Shown here piece by piece: positions 51,779-60,065 of a stretch of DNA of 64,000 nt. Under the pieces are notes generated by a model that saw only the letters and a program-made list of their open reading frames with translations, made no database searches and was not told the DNA's origin. The DNA lies in the NCBI GenBank assembly GCA_001870995.2, contig MLAV02000001.1, positions 620,001 to 684,000 of the forward strand, in the 5' to 3' direction. The translations under genes were made by a program, and so were the position numbers. Position 1 is the first letter of the stretch. Every line of letters begins with the position of its first letter. The DNA is from Chitinophaga sp. CB10. GTDB lineage: Bacteria > Bacteroidota > Bacteroidia > Chitinophagales > Chitinophagaceae.

Positions 51779-51960
51779 AATTGTTTCATTTGCTTTTTGG
51801 AGTGCTGTGGCATGCATCTGTTACAGCATTTGTGCGTAATGGTCCTATTTCTGTTTGGACAGGTCCGGCTGGCAGCCGTTACACCCTTTGCCGGGTTGTG
51901 CGTAATTGTTCCATTTACTCTTTGGACAGGTCCGGCTGGCAGCCGTTACACCATTTGCGA
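51779..51960 (-). repeat. Three about 66-bp direct repeats overlapping the end of the 51946 gene
   Basis: Two near-identical copies with a period of 66-67 bp share GGTCCGGCTGGCAGCCGTTA (about 51862 and 51929), and a more diverged third lies at 51779-51833. On the minus strand each copy places a stop in the same context: QMV-stop for the true gene (51946-51948), QRV-stop (51879-51881) and QML-stop (51821-51823). It is another case of a duplicated gene end. Confidence 0.8.
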
Positions 51961-52590
51961 CTGCCGCGGTACCCTGATTATCCCATTCACCAGGGCTTTC
52001 CACTGCGCTTTGGACAACCCCGCCATGGCCCCCAGCCCAACAAAGAAGTTCCGTACAGCATCCCAGAAAGATTCAGCGCGGGTGTTTGGCTTTTCGTTCC
52101 TGCCCAGCACACTGGCTTCCAGCACAGGGCCGTATTGGGTTAATACAAAAGAAGAAGTAGCATCCCGCTGGAAGAAGTGCGATACGTTCGGGTCCACGTC
52201 CTTCGGCGGCTTAAACGGCCTTACCCGCATGCCGAGGAAACTCATGGCTCCATGCTGGTCCGTTTGTTCTTCGATCTTCTCCACCTGTACCCAGTCGTAC
52301 CCTTTGCCACTGGCAGTACCCGGCCCCGGGATGTTGATGCGGATATGATCCCCTTCCCGTGCGTGCCGATTCACTTTTTCGCCATCGGGGCCAATGAGTT
52401 CAAAGGTGGCGGTGAGGTCGCCGCTGATGTTATGCCAGTTATTTACATCCAGCAGGCGTTCCCGGGCGATGTTGTACATGGCCCGCGCCTCCTGGTCTGA
52501 TGCCGCTTTTACGCTGCTGCTGGTGTTGGACTGGCCTCCTTCCGTCTGTTCAGGAATAATGCTTTGGTTTATTTTGGGAAAATGCTCCAT
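51946..52590 (-). CDS. Conserved hypothetical protein
   Basis: A 214-residue soluble protein of unknown family. The N-terminal part is helical (SDQEARAMYNIARERLLDVN), the middle beta-rich (GDLTATFELIGPDGEKVNRH; HIRINIPGPGTASGKGYDWV) and the C-terminus hydrophobic/helical (NFFVGLGAMAGLSKAQW). No signal peptide. DNA repeats flank the gene on both sides: 28-bp AT-rich units upstream of its start and 66-bp copies of its tail downstream. No function can be given. Confidence 0.65.
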   Translation of the reverse strand: MEHFPKINQSIIPEQTEGGQSNTSSSVKAASDQEARAMYNIARERLLDVNNWHNISGDLTATFELIGPDGEKVNRHAREGDHIRINIPGPGTASGKGYDWVQVEKIEEQTDQHGAMSFLGMRVRPFKPPKDVDPNVSHFFQRDATSSFVLTQYGPVLEASVLGRNEKPNTRAESFWDAVRNFFVGLGAMAGLSKAQWKALVNGIIRVPRQSQMV

Positions 52591-52645
52591 AGGATGATGT
52601 TTTGTAAAATGGTGTTTATTAATAGGATAAGCTTGTTTTAATAGG

Positions 52646-52818
52646 ATGATTGAGTAAACATGAATGATTAAATAAACATGACTTTAAAGGATCATTGCAT
52701 AGCCATGACTTTAATTGGATGATTAAATAAACATGACTTTAATACGATGATTATATAAACATGACCTTTAAAGGATCATTGCATCACCATGACTTGAATA
52801 CAATGATTGTATAAACCT
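52646..52818. repeat. AT-rich tandem repeat, 27-28 bp period, about seven units
   Basis: Units start at about 52646 (partial), 52664, 52691, 52719, 52747, 52775 and 52803. Two alternating subtypes occur: ATGATTAAATAAACATGACT and ATCATTGCATAGCCATGACT, giving a 56-bp higher-order repeat. It lies 56 bp upstream of the start of the gene at 51946-52590 and might act as an iterated binding site; no DnaA-box or iteron-Rep gene is present. Confidence 0.8.
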
Positions 52819-53157
52819 GCTTTCCACTAAACAGGCCGGCCAAGAATAATGCCTTAATACTCCGCAACCGCGCCAGCATAGCCAATCCGCGTACCGGCGC
52901 GGAACGGGAAAGCCCGCCGGTATGGAATCTCTGCCATGCCCGATGTGGACGCCGGCACTCATCCTGTAGCGCAACAACTACACTCAAGGTTCGCTCTGGC
53001 AGCATCAGCCATATCGGCCGAAAGCAGCTACAGCCGCCAGGATCCGGTACTATAGCGGTACCCCGGATATTACATTAATTTAACAATGTTTTGCCCCGGG
53101 TGGGCAGAATTTTGCTTTTTTACCGGTTGAATAAATTAGATGACGAAGACTTTTAAT

Positions 53158-53174
53158 CACTAAAAATTTTAGTG
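53158..53174. promoter_or_regulatory. AT-rich palindrome
   Basis: CACTAAAAATTTTAGTG is a near-perfect inverted repeat, 80 bp upstream of a possible small gene at 53255. It may be an operator. Confidence 0.35.
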
Positions 53175-53254
53175 TCATGATGCATTGAGGTAACAATACC
53201 GGGAAACATCAGGATCAACATCGTGAAAGGTCATCCGGAAAAGAATCCAAAAGG

Positions 53255-53368
53255 ATGGCGGACAAAAAGAATCCCGCAAGGGATTTGCATGAGGAACGAC
53301 CAGTTGACCAGATGGAACACGGTATAACAGAAAGAAGCCATAACCCTAAACGCAAGGGTGGGCATTAG
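53255..53368 (+). CDS. Possible small hydrophilic protein, 37 residues
   Basis: ATG at 53255 opens a 37-codon frame ending with TAG at 53366-53368. It begins MADKKNPARDLHEERP and ends with the basic stretch SHNPKRKGGH. The composition (no hydrophobic core, many Lys/Arg/His/Glu) resembles small disordered stress proteins. A palindrome upstream and a strong hairpin 49 bp downstream would fit a stand-alone transcript. The evidence is compositional only; it may not be expressed. Confidence 0.35.
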   Translation: MADKKNPARDLHEERPVDQMEHGITERSHNPKRKGGH

Positions 53369-53416
53369 ACTGATTTGCCCGCTGGCATGAAAAAAGGTTT
53401 GGCATTCATCGCGCTG

Positions 53417-53460
53417 ATAGCGTCATGGCAAAAATGTAAAGCATTTGCCCATGACGCTAT
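53417..53460. terminator. Long hairpin, possible terminator
   Basis: ATAGCGTCATGGCAAA (53417-53432) pairs with TTTGCCCATGACGCTAT (53444-53460), a 16-bp stem with one bulged G and an 11-nt loop. No T-run follows. It could end the possible small gene at 53255 or be a remnant of a repeat element. Confidence 0.45.
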
Positions 53461-53610
53461 TAGTTTATAGTCCTTATCGACCAAAGAGCTAGCCAGGGAA
53501 TTTCCATCGGCCGGAAATTAAAGGGAGTTCCATTGCCATGCTTGCCGCAGTTGGATAATTCTACTTCTGTAGATGGAGGGCCGGTGGCATGTTCCCTGGT
53601 TTTTTTGCTG

Positions 53611-53695
53611 CTTCATCACTACGTCACACGCCTGATCCGTTCTTTTAATATTACTCCATCCCTACGGCGCCTACACTACTTCATCACTACGTCAC
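53611..53695. repeat. 17-bp direct repeat, 68 bp apart
   Basis: CTTCATCACTACGTCAC occurs at 53611-53627 and 53679-53695, both followed by a similar NYGCCT. It lies just upstream of the ThuA-domain gene; a role as paired binding sites or as a deletion scar is possible. Confidence 0.6.
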
Positions 53696-53744
53696 CTGCC
53701 TAAAACCTTAGAAACCAGTTAAATTGCTGCTATCTTTAGCCTCT

Positions 53745-54554
53745 ATGAAAAAATGGTTCATCGCTTTTTTACTGTTACTGTCTGCCGTCGTTCATGCGCA
53801 GCAACCTTTCCACGTAATTGCCTTTTACACCGGTGTCAATGACCAGGCCCATATCAGTTTTGTGGCGGAAGCCAACAAATGGTTTGCCGCTCAGGCCCCT
53901 AAAAACAATTTCACCTACCGGGCTACCAATAACTGGGACCTGCTCAACACAGATACCCTGAAAAACTACCAGGTCGTCCTGTTCCTGGATACCCGGCCTG
54001 AAAAGCCGGCCCAGCGCGCCGCTTTCCGTCAGTATATGGAAAATGGCGGGGCATGGATGGGTTTTCATTTCGCCGCTTTCGCACTCACGCCATCAGCCAT
54101 TCCGGCTAACTGGGACTGGTACCATAACGCCTTCCTCGGGTCCGGACAGTTTGTGAGTAATACCTGGCGGCCTTCCATCGCTTACCTCCGGGCCGAGCAG
54201 CCGCAGCATCCCGTAACTGCCGGCCTGCCGGAAGTATTTACGACTGCCCCGAATGAGTGGTACCGCTGGTCAAACGACCTCCGGAAAAACCCGGATATCA
54301 CCATCCTGCTGTCTATCGACAGTGCCAGCTTTCCCCTCGGCACAGGGCCTAAACCCAGTGAGATATGGCATAGCGGGTACTATCCCGTGGTATGGACGAA
54401 TAAGAAATACAAAATGGTGTATATGAACATGGGGCATAATGATATCGATTATGAGAATCATAATAAGAAGGAATTATCCTTTACGTTCGATAACAGGAAT
54501 GAATCGGATTTGATATTACAGGCACTGCGCTGGTTAGGGGAGGGCAAGCCCTGA
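53745..54554 (+). CDS. ThuA-domain protein, exported
   Basis: A 269-residue protein with a signal peptide (KKWFIAFLLLLSAVVHAQQ) and a ThuA-type class I glutamine-amidotransferase-like fold: VIAFYTGVNDQAHISFV, YQVVLFLDTRPEKPAQRAAF, NGGAWMGFHFAA, HPVTAGLPEVFTTAPNEWYR, and the C-terminal PVVWTNKKYKMVYMNMGHND. ThuA proteins are linked to trehalose or sugar-derivative metabolism, but exported versions in Bacteroidota are largely uncharacterised. I use ATG 53745 since it gives the signal peptide; TATCTTTA at 53731 resembles a -7 element. Confidence 0.88.
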   Translation: MKKWFIAFLLLLSAVVHAQQPFHVIAFYTGVNDQAHISFVAEANKWFAAQAPKNNFTYRATNNWDLLNTDTLKNYQVVLFLDTRPEKPAQRAAFRQYMENGGAWMGFHFAAFALTPSAIPANWDWYHNAFLGSGQFVSNTWRPSIAYLRAEQPQHPVTAGLPEVFTTAPNEWYRWSNDLRKNPDITILLSIDSASFPLGTGPKPSEIWHSGYYPVVWTNKKYKMVYMNMGHNDIDYENHNKKELSFTFDNRNESDLILQALRWLGEGKP

Positions 54555-54575
54555 TTATATGCCGCATTTACTCAC

Positions 54576-54611
54576 AACTACGGCAGGCGGATTGTGCCGC
54601 CTGGCGTAGTT
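54576..54611 (+). terminator. Hairpin after the ThuA gene
   Basis: AACTACGGCAGGCGG (54576-54590) and CCGCCTGGCGTAGTT (54597-54611) form a 15-bp stem with one mismatch around a 6-nt loop. A weak T-tract follows. It probably ends the ThuA transcript. Confidence 0.55.
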
Positions 54612-54655
54612 ATTCAAGGTTCTCCCCCTGCCGTAGTTATTCAATCTTCCCCCAC
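54605..54655. repeat. Two 27-bp direct repeats
   Basis: CGTAGTTATTCAA, followed by TTC and a C-run, occurs at 54605 and 54632. The first copy overlaps the right arm of the hairpin. Function unknown. Confidence 0.55.
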
Positions 54656-54771
54656 ACCACATCTGGCACTACCGCCCTCTCCCGCATCTGATACGGTCCA
54701 ACTTCTCACATCTGCATCTGTTTTGCTGTCGTATTTTTCTCAACCTTTGCAACAGTTAAACCTTACCCGAT

Positions 54772-55563
54772 ATGCAGTTCCGTTACTTCCAGGCAGATGC
54801 ATTCACTGCCGCTCCATTTAAAGGCAACCCTGCCGCTGTATGCCTACTCAACGAGATGCCCCCTGACGCTGTCCTCTCAAACATCGCCAAAGAATTACAA
54901 TTACCCATGACGGCCTTCCTCTTAAAACAGCAGCACGACTACCAGCTACGCTGGTTTTCCCCGGCTGGCACGGAGTCGCAACTCTGCGGCCATGCCACCC
55001 TCGCCAGCGCGCACATCCTTTGGGAAACCGGCGCCCTGCCAACGGATAAGGCTATACGCTTCCACACCGTAGCCGGCCTGCTCACCGCCACCCGTGGCAA
55101 CGACGGCTGGATTACGATGGATTTCCCAGGTTTCGATACAACCCCCGAAACGGATACCGCCGTTTTTTCCAATATCTTCCCCAACCTCACCGCCCTGTAC
55201 CGCACCGGTGGCGGGCGTTACCTGGCGGAGCTGCCAAACGAAGCAGCCGTGCGTGACTATACGCCGGATTTTCACCTGCTAAACCCCTATAAAGTAATTA
55301 TCACCGCCCTGGCAGATGCCGGCAAGCCATACGATTTCGTATCCCGGTTCTTTTCGCCTGTGAGCGGCGTTCCGGAAGATGCCGTGACCGGCTCCGCGCA
55401 CAGTGCGCTGGTACCATTCTATGCAAAGAAATTAGGTAAAACATCCTTCAACGCTTTACAGGTATCCCCGCGGGGCGGCGAGCTGCGCGTAGCGCTGAAA
55501 GGGGACAGGGTGGAGATTGCCGGCCAGGCGGTAACCGTAGTGGAAGGGGTACTGCGGTACTAA
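54772..55563 (+). CDS. PhzF-family isomerase-like protein
   Basis: A 263-residue protein with the double hot-dog-like PhzF fold: MQFRYFQADAFTAAPFKGNP at the start, ESQLCGHATLASAH in the first half, and PEDAVTGSAHSALVPF in the second. In PhzF the catalytic Glu sits in a SETAF motif; here the same place reads PMTAF with Met46, so classical acid-base isomerisation may be altered. The substrate is unknown. It is transcribed alone, 217 bp after the ThuA gene. Confidence 0.88.
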   Translation: MQFRYFQADAFTAAPFKGNPAAVCLLNEMPPDAVLSNIAKELQLPMTAFLLKQQHDYQLRWFSPAGTESQLCGHATLASAHILWETGALPTDKAIRFHTVAGLLTATRGNDGWITMDFPGFDTTPETDTAVFSNIFPNLTALYRTGGGRYLAELPNEAAVRDYTPDFHLLNPYKVIITALADAGKPYDFVSRFFSPVSGVPEDAVTGSAHSALVPFYAKKLGKTSFNALQVSPRGGELRVALKGDRVEIAGQAVTVVEGVLRY

Positions 55564-55698
55564 CGGTAACGATACTACGAAAAATAGAGGCGTGTGTACC
55601 GGCAACAGCATAGGCAAAGCCCGGAACACACGCTTGTTATGCTCAGGATGAAAGGCTGATGCATGGCAATGCCTCAAACCAGCCATCATCCGCTTACT

Positions 55699-56520
55699 TT
55701 ATTCCAAAAACAAATCCTTCTGCAACCTTCCTCCCGGCATCATTGCATACTGATCAAAATCCTGCACCCCGGCGGACTGCAATACTTCTTCATCAATCAA
55801 TGTAAACCCGGTATAGGTACCCGACGGTTGCTGCAAAATATAATGCGCCGCATCCGCTACAATATCCGGCGTCCGGCTCATGTTCACCAGCGCATCTCCG
55901 CCCAGCAGGTTCTTTACCGCCGCCGTAGCAATGGTAGTAGCCGGCCAGAGCGCATTGGAAGCAATCCGGTACTGCTGCAATTCCGCCGCCCAGCCCAGGG
56001 CCAGCATACTCATATTATATTTGCTGATAGTGTACGCCACATGTGGGCCCAGCCATTGCGGCGCTACATTCACAGGAGGAGAGAGCGTCAGGATGTGCGG
56101 GTTATTGCCGTTCTTCAGGAAGGGTATGCAATGCTGCGTCATCAAAAATGTTCCCCGCACATTAATATCATGCATGAGGTCAAATTTTTTGGCGCTGGTT
56201 TGTTCAGTATTGGTCAGCTGTATCGCGGAAGCATTGTTGATCAGGATATCAATACCGCCAAATGCTGCTACCGCCTTGGTTACAGCGGCGGCAATCTGCG
56301 CTTCGTCCCTTATATCTACCTGTACGGCGAGGGCTTTGCCACCGGCGGCTTCCACCTCCGCGGCAGCGCTGTGAATGGTGCCGCCCAACCTGGGATCTTC
56401 TTCCACGCTTTTGGCTGCGATAACTATGTTAGCGCCACCCGCGGCCAGTTTTAGGGCGATGGCTTTACCAATGCCCCTGCTGGCGCCGGTAATAAAAACA
56501 GTTTTTTGCTGAAAACTCAT
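55699..56520 (-). CDS. SDR-family oxidoreductase, HSDL2-like
   Basis: A 273-residue short-chain dehydrogenase with TGASRGIG at about 11-18, a long insertion after strand 2 (KSVEEDPRLGGTIHSAAAEV) that is typical of the hydroxysteroid-dehydrogenase-like-2 group, NNAS near 92, and the catalytic YTISKYNM. The C-terminus carries an extra helix-strand part (GTYTGFTLIDEEVLQSAGV). It uses NADP(H) by analogy; the substrate is unknown. The MFS gene lies 63 bp upstream on the same strand. Confidence 0.9.
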   Translation of the reverse strand: MSFQQKTVFITGASRGIGKAIALKLAAGGANIVIAAKSVEEDPRLGGTIHSAAAEVEAAGGKALAVQVDIRDEAQIAAAVTKAVAAFGGIDILINNASAIQLTNTEQTSAKKFDLMHDINVRGTFLMTQHCIPFLKNGNNPHILTLSPPVNVAPQWLGPHVAYTISKYNMSMLALGWAAELQQYRIASNALWPATTIATAAVKNLLGGDALVNMSRTPDIVADAAHYILQQPSGTYTGFTLIDEEVLQSAGVQDFDQYAMMPGGRLQKDLFLE

Positions 56521-56583
56521 AACCTGTGGCTTTTAATTACCAAAGGAATTTAAGCATTCTTTCCCGGCCGGCAAAAACAAAAC

Positions 56584-57825
56584 CTAGGCAGGCTGCATGC
56601 CGCCGCCATCCTGCTTATCCAGCTCCCGGGCATGTTTCCGGCGGTGGGATACGAATACGGCTACCGCCACCGCGCCCGCAATGCCCTGCAGCAATACGGT
56701 GAACTTAGGGCCGGCAATATTCGCCAGCGCCCCCGCCAGCAGGCTGCCCACAGGGATCATGCCCTGGTAGGCCATAATGTAATAACTGATAGCCCTGGCC
56801 CGCATCTGTGGCTGCGCGTGGGTTTGTATATAAGTGTTGATGGCCGATGTCTGCGCCATCATCCCAATGCCGGAACAGGTCATAAACACCAGCGCCAGCG
56901 GCAACCAGCCGGCGTAGGAGAGCAGCAGTAAGCTCAGGGAGAATATACAGCTGGCAGTAACGAGTATCCTGATCATATCCTTACCAGGCTTGAGCCGCGC
57001 CATATAGATAGCGGAAATAATCGAACCCACCCCGGCGGCGCTTTCAAACCAGCTGAATGTACGGGCATCGCCATGAAATATATCCTTCGCAAACATCGGC
57101 ATCAGCGTGTTAAACGGCATTACCAGCAAACTGCTGGCCGTCAGCATGAGCAACAGGCTGCTCAGGTCCCTGTCATGCGAAATATAATGGAACCCGGCAC
57201 GCAGCTCCGTCCAGATACTGGTTTCCGACTTGCTCACCACCGGCACATCCAGCTTCATCATAAACAGCGAAATCATAATCGGAATATAGCTGAAGAAGTT
57301 GAGGGCAAAACACACATTCTCTCCCCAGTAACTGAGGATAATCCCGGCCAGCGCCGGCCCGGCAATACGGGCAAAATTCATCATGGTGGAGTTCAGCGCA
57401 ATAGCGTTCGGGAGGTCCTCCCGGCTGGTCACCATATCCACCATCAGGCTTTGGCGGCAGGTCACATCAAAGGCGTTGATGATACCCAGCAACAGGGTCA
57501 GTAAAATGATACCGGTGATATTATAGTACCTGAAATATACCAGCAGCGCAAGGGCCAGCGCCTGCAACATAGAAATTACCTGCGTGCGCACCAGCACCTT
57601 GTACCGGTCATGCCGGTCTATAAAACTGCCTGCATAAGGGGCTAATACCAGGGAGGGGATCAAACCCGCAAAACTCACTACACCCAGCAGCAACGCGGAG
57701 CCGGTAAGGCGGTACACCAGCCAGCAAACAGCGGTTTTCTGCATCCAGGTGCCTATCATTGATACCGATTGCCCGGAGAAGAACAAGCGGAAATTACGGG
57801 ATCTTAAAGAGCGAAATACGTCCAT
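56584..57825 (-). CDS. MFS transporter, EntS-type (MFS_3)
   Basis: A 413-residue permease started at ATG 57825 (MDVFRSLRSRNFRLFFSGQS). This opening, then MIGTWMQKTAVCWLVYRLTG and YAGSFIDRHDRYKVL, is diagnostic of the MFS_3/EntS-like group, which exports small molecules such as siderophores or drugs. About 12 membrane segments can be seen and the C-terminus is short and polar. It is divergent from a LysR gene at 57960 across 134 bp, which may regulate it. Confidence 0.9.
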   Translation of the reverse strand: MDVFRSLRSRNFRLFFSGQSVSMIGTWMQKTAVCWLVYRLTGSALLLGVVSFAGLIPSLVLAPYAGSFIDRHDRYKVLVRTQVISMLQALALALLVYFRYYNITGIILLTLLLGIINAFDVTCRQSLMVDMVTSREDLPNAIALNSTMMNFARIAGPALAGIILSYWGENVCFALNFFSYIPIMISLFMMKLDVPVVSKSETSIWTELRAGFHYISHDRDLSSLLLMLTASSLLVMPFNTLMPMFAKDIFHGDARTFSWFESAAGVGSIISAIYMARLKPGKDMIRILVTASCIFSLSLLLLSYAGWLPLALVFMTCSGIGMMAQTSAINTYIQTHAQPQMRARAISYYIMAYQGMIPVGSLLAGALANIAGPKFTVLLQGIAGAVAVAVFVSHRRKHARELDKQDGGGMQPA

Positions 57826-57959
57826 ATAAAGGTTTTTCCAGATGATCACTTAGCAGTAGGGCGACTGCTGCCATTCATTTTCGGACACAAAATTCCTATA
57901 TTTACATTAATTAGTTAAATAGATTGTTTTAATCGTTTCCATTAGTAAAACCGATCAGT

Positions 57960-58856
57960 ATGGAACTGCGCCAGTTAAAGTACTTTGTACATGCCGCGGA
58001 AAAAGGCAATTTCACCGCCGCCGCCGAAGAGCTGTATATCACCCAATCTACCCTGTCCCAGCAAATCATGCAGCTGGAATCGGAACTCAATACCCACCTG
58101 TTCGACCGCATCGGGCGCAAGGTGCGGCTAACGGAAAGCGGCCAGGTGATGCTGGAACATGCGCGCTTTGTACTGGCCGAGGTAGACAAGACGCGGCAGG
58201 CCATCGAGGACCTGCAGGGGCTCCTCACAGGGGAACTGCGCATCGGCGTTACCTACGCATTCACCGCCCTTTTGCTGCCCCTGCTCACCAGCTTCCCTAA
58301 AAAATATCCCGGGATACGCCTCCGCATTGTGTACGCAGCGCCCGATGAGCTGATGCCCAAACTCCTCGCGGCAGATCTTGACATTGTACTTACCTTCCAT
58401 ACCTCCGGGCAGGATGAAGCCCTGAACATGGTGCCCCTGCTAAAATCGCGTATAGTCATGGCCGTTAGTAAAAATCACCGCCTGGCAAGCGCCAAAAGCC
58501 TGCCCATTGAAGCCCTCAAAGGAGTCGATATGATCCTGGCCACCCGGGGCTACAGCTCCCGGGATTTCCTGGACGAAATCCTGTACAAACACAATATCAG
58601 CTTAAGCGTGGGTATTGAAATGAACGATGTGCACTCCCTGCTGTCCCTGGTGGAAAAAGGACATTGGGCCACCCTGCTCAACGAGCGTGCAGTAGCCGGC
58701 TGGAAGAATATCGTAGCTATTCCCGTAAAAGGGAAGGAGTGGGAGCGGAGGTCCTATATCATCACACAGAAAGGAACCCATCCAAAAAAGTCAGCGGTCC
58801 GTTTCATAGAGGAACTCCTGAAACTGACCGCTAACGAAAGGGAACGTGAGAAATAA
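57960..58856 (+). CDS. LysR-family transcriptional regulator
   Basis: A 298-residue regulator with the N-terminal winged HTH (MELRQLKYFVHAAEKGNFTA and LYITQSTLSQQIMQLESELN, residues 1-60) and a substrate-binding domain (ELRIGVTYAFTALLLPLLTS; GMPI-like RIVMAVSKNHRLA). The HTH is complete. It is divergent from the MFS transporter. The shared gap contains AT-rich TTAATTAGTTAA near 57909, a possible LysR site. Confidence 0.93.
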   Translation: MELRQLKYFVHAAEKGNFTAAAEELYITQSTLSQQIMQLESELNTHLFDRIGRKVRLTESGQVMLEHARFVLAEVDKTRQAIEDLQGLLTGELRIGVTYAFTALLLPLLTSFPKKYPGIRLRIVYAAPDELMPKLLAADLDIVLTFHTSGQDEALNMVPLLKSRIVMAVSKNHRLASAKSLPIEALKGVDMILATRGYSSRDFLDEILYKHNISLSVGIEMNDVHSLLSLVEKGHWATLLNERAVAGWKNIVAIPVKGKEWERRSYIITQKGTHPKKSAVRFIEELLKLTANEREREK

Positions 58857-58893
58857 ATATGGAAATGGGACAAGTGGTTCGTCCATGCGCTGC

Positions 58894-59919
58894 TTAGTTA
58901 TGCTCATTGCGCAGCGCCAGCGTGCTAATCCGGAAATACTCCTTAAAATCCCGCTTAAAGTCAGCAATGCTGTTCGCAGCAGTACTCACCGTTCCATCCG
59001 CGCTGACGGATGGCTGGTACCCGCACAGGGCGGCAATAATTTCTTCATCGTCATTAGTGGTGGTCAGCTGGCGGAAAGCCCAGTCCATACGCTCCATCTT
59101 CACATAATCATGAATAGAGCAGTACATCACCGCCTGGAAATGATCGTTCAGGTCCTGGAAGGGTTTGCGGAACCGCTCCGCCAGGTATAGCTCCATGTCA
59201 AACATATGCAGGTTGCCGTCAATCGCATCCGCGATCTGCTGGGCATAATCCCTTTCCAGCTGGGATATTTCCTGGCCCTTCCCTTCTATCAGCTCGTTCA
59301 GGAAGTTGCACATATAATTGACGGCGTGGCGGTAAATGTACCGCTGGCCGAACTGGCGCAGGTCGTGGCACTCCAGCATGCGGCGTTTGGCCACTTCCCG
59401 GATGTGATTCATGCTGATGTTGCGGTCCTGCACCTTGTCGGTAGTGCTGATGTCCATCCAGCGCTTAAACCGCCTCATTTCCGGATAAGTCTTGCACATG
59501 CGGTCAATATACTTGGGCCAGATGGTAATATAGAAGATTTCCGCAATGCCTCCCTCTACCACCGTGGTGTTAACGCCTTTGGCTACCTGGTACAGCGCCA
59601 TGCTGCCGGCATTGCTGTTGCCCACGTCCACGATATTCCCATCCGCGGTTTGCACCATGTAATGGGCGGACTGGTTGATGGCCAGGATCGGCAGGTAACT
59701 TTCCACTTTCAGGATGGTGCCGGCTGGCAGGTGATGCATGTCTTTACTGATGCAAATGCCGTAGAGGTCGAGCTTTTGTTCCAATACCCAGCCATGTTCA
59801 TCCCGGTCGAGATACACCCGCGCCGGGCGCCAGATATATTTCTTCAGATCGTCGTGAACGATTGTTTCAGCAGGGTAGTCCTTACCCTTTGAATGGAGCA
59901 GAAGTTTTCTTTCCCTCAT
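58894..59919 (-). CDS. Unknown protein, 341 residues
   Basis: A soluble protein that I do not recognise. The N-terminal third is beta-rich and cupin-like in pattern (YIWRPARVYLDRDEHGWVLE; LPAGTILKVESYLPILAINQ). The rest is mainly helical, with RRFKRWMDISTTDKVQDRN and LIEGKGQEISQLERDYAQQI. The C-terminal part carries NDDEEIIAALCGYQPS. There are no membrane segments and no helix-turn-helix I can identify. The stop codon lies in an inverted repeat (GCGCTGC/GCAGCGC). It stands alone between the LysR gene and a DUF1697 gene. Confidence 0.65.
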   Translation of the reverse strand: MRERKLLLHSKGKDYPAETIVHDDLKKYIWRPARVYLDRDEHGWVLEQKLDLYGICISKDMHHLPAGTILKVESYLPILAINQSAHYMVQTADGNIVDVGNSNAGSMALYQVAKGVNTTVVEGGIAEIFYITIWPKYIDRMCKTYPEMRRFKRWMDISTTDKVQDRNISMNHIREVAKRRMLECHDLRQFGQRYIYRHAVNYMCNFLNELIEGKGQEISQLERDYAQQIADAIDGNLHMFDMELYLAERFRKPFQDLNDHFQAVMYCSIHDYVKMERMDWAFRQLTTTNDDEEIIAALCGYQPSVSADGTVSTAANSIADFKRDFKEYFRISTLALRNEHN

Positions 59920-60065
59920 TTTTTGAACGTAGTTTTAATGGTATTCACCATTTTGAGACTTTAATTTCAAAGGCGCAGGTAGTTGTATTAGCAACTATTG
60001 CAAGGGGATAAAGACACTGCATTTCGGGGCAGGTACCAGAAATTTAAAAATCGTTAACAAAAAAG

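Larger units (their letters stand above)
52591..53744. other. Gene-poor region of about 1.15 kb
   Basis: No protein with family similarity lies between the genes starting at 52590 (-) and 53745 (+). The stretch holds AT-rich tandem repeats (52646-52818), a 17-bp palindrome at 53158, one possible 37-codon frame (53255-53368), a strong hairpin (53417-53460) and a 17-bp direct repeat (53611 and 53679). Parts 52820-53100 and 53470-53600 show nothing else I can support. Confidence 0.6.

Noticed and set aside
52646..52818. AT-rich repeats as a replication origin with iterons
   Set aside because: No Rep, DnaA or partition gene and no DnaA boxes nearby; the surroundings are ordinary chromosomal genes.
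52784..53005. Short minus-strand frames of 69-73 codons in the gene desert
   Set aside because: Overlapping frames with unrelated composition and no start context; they read across the repeat tract.
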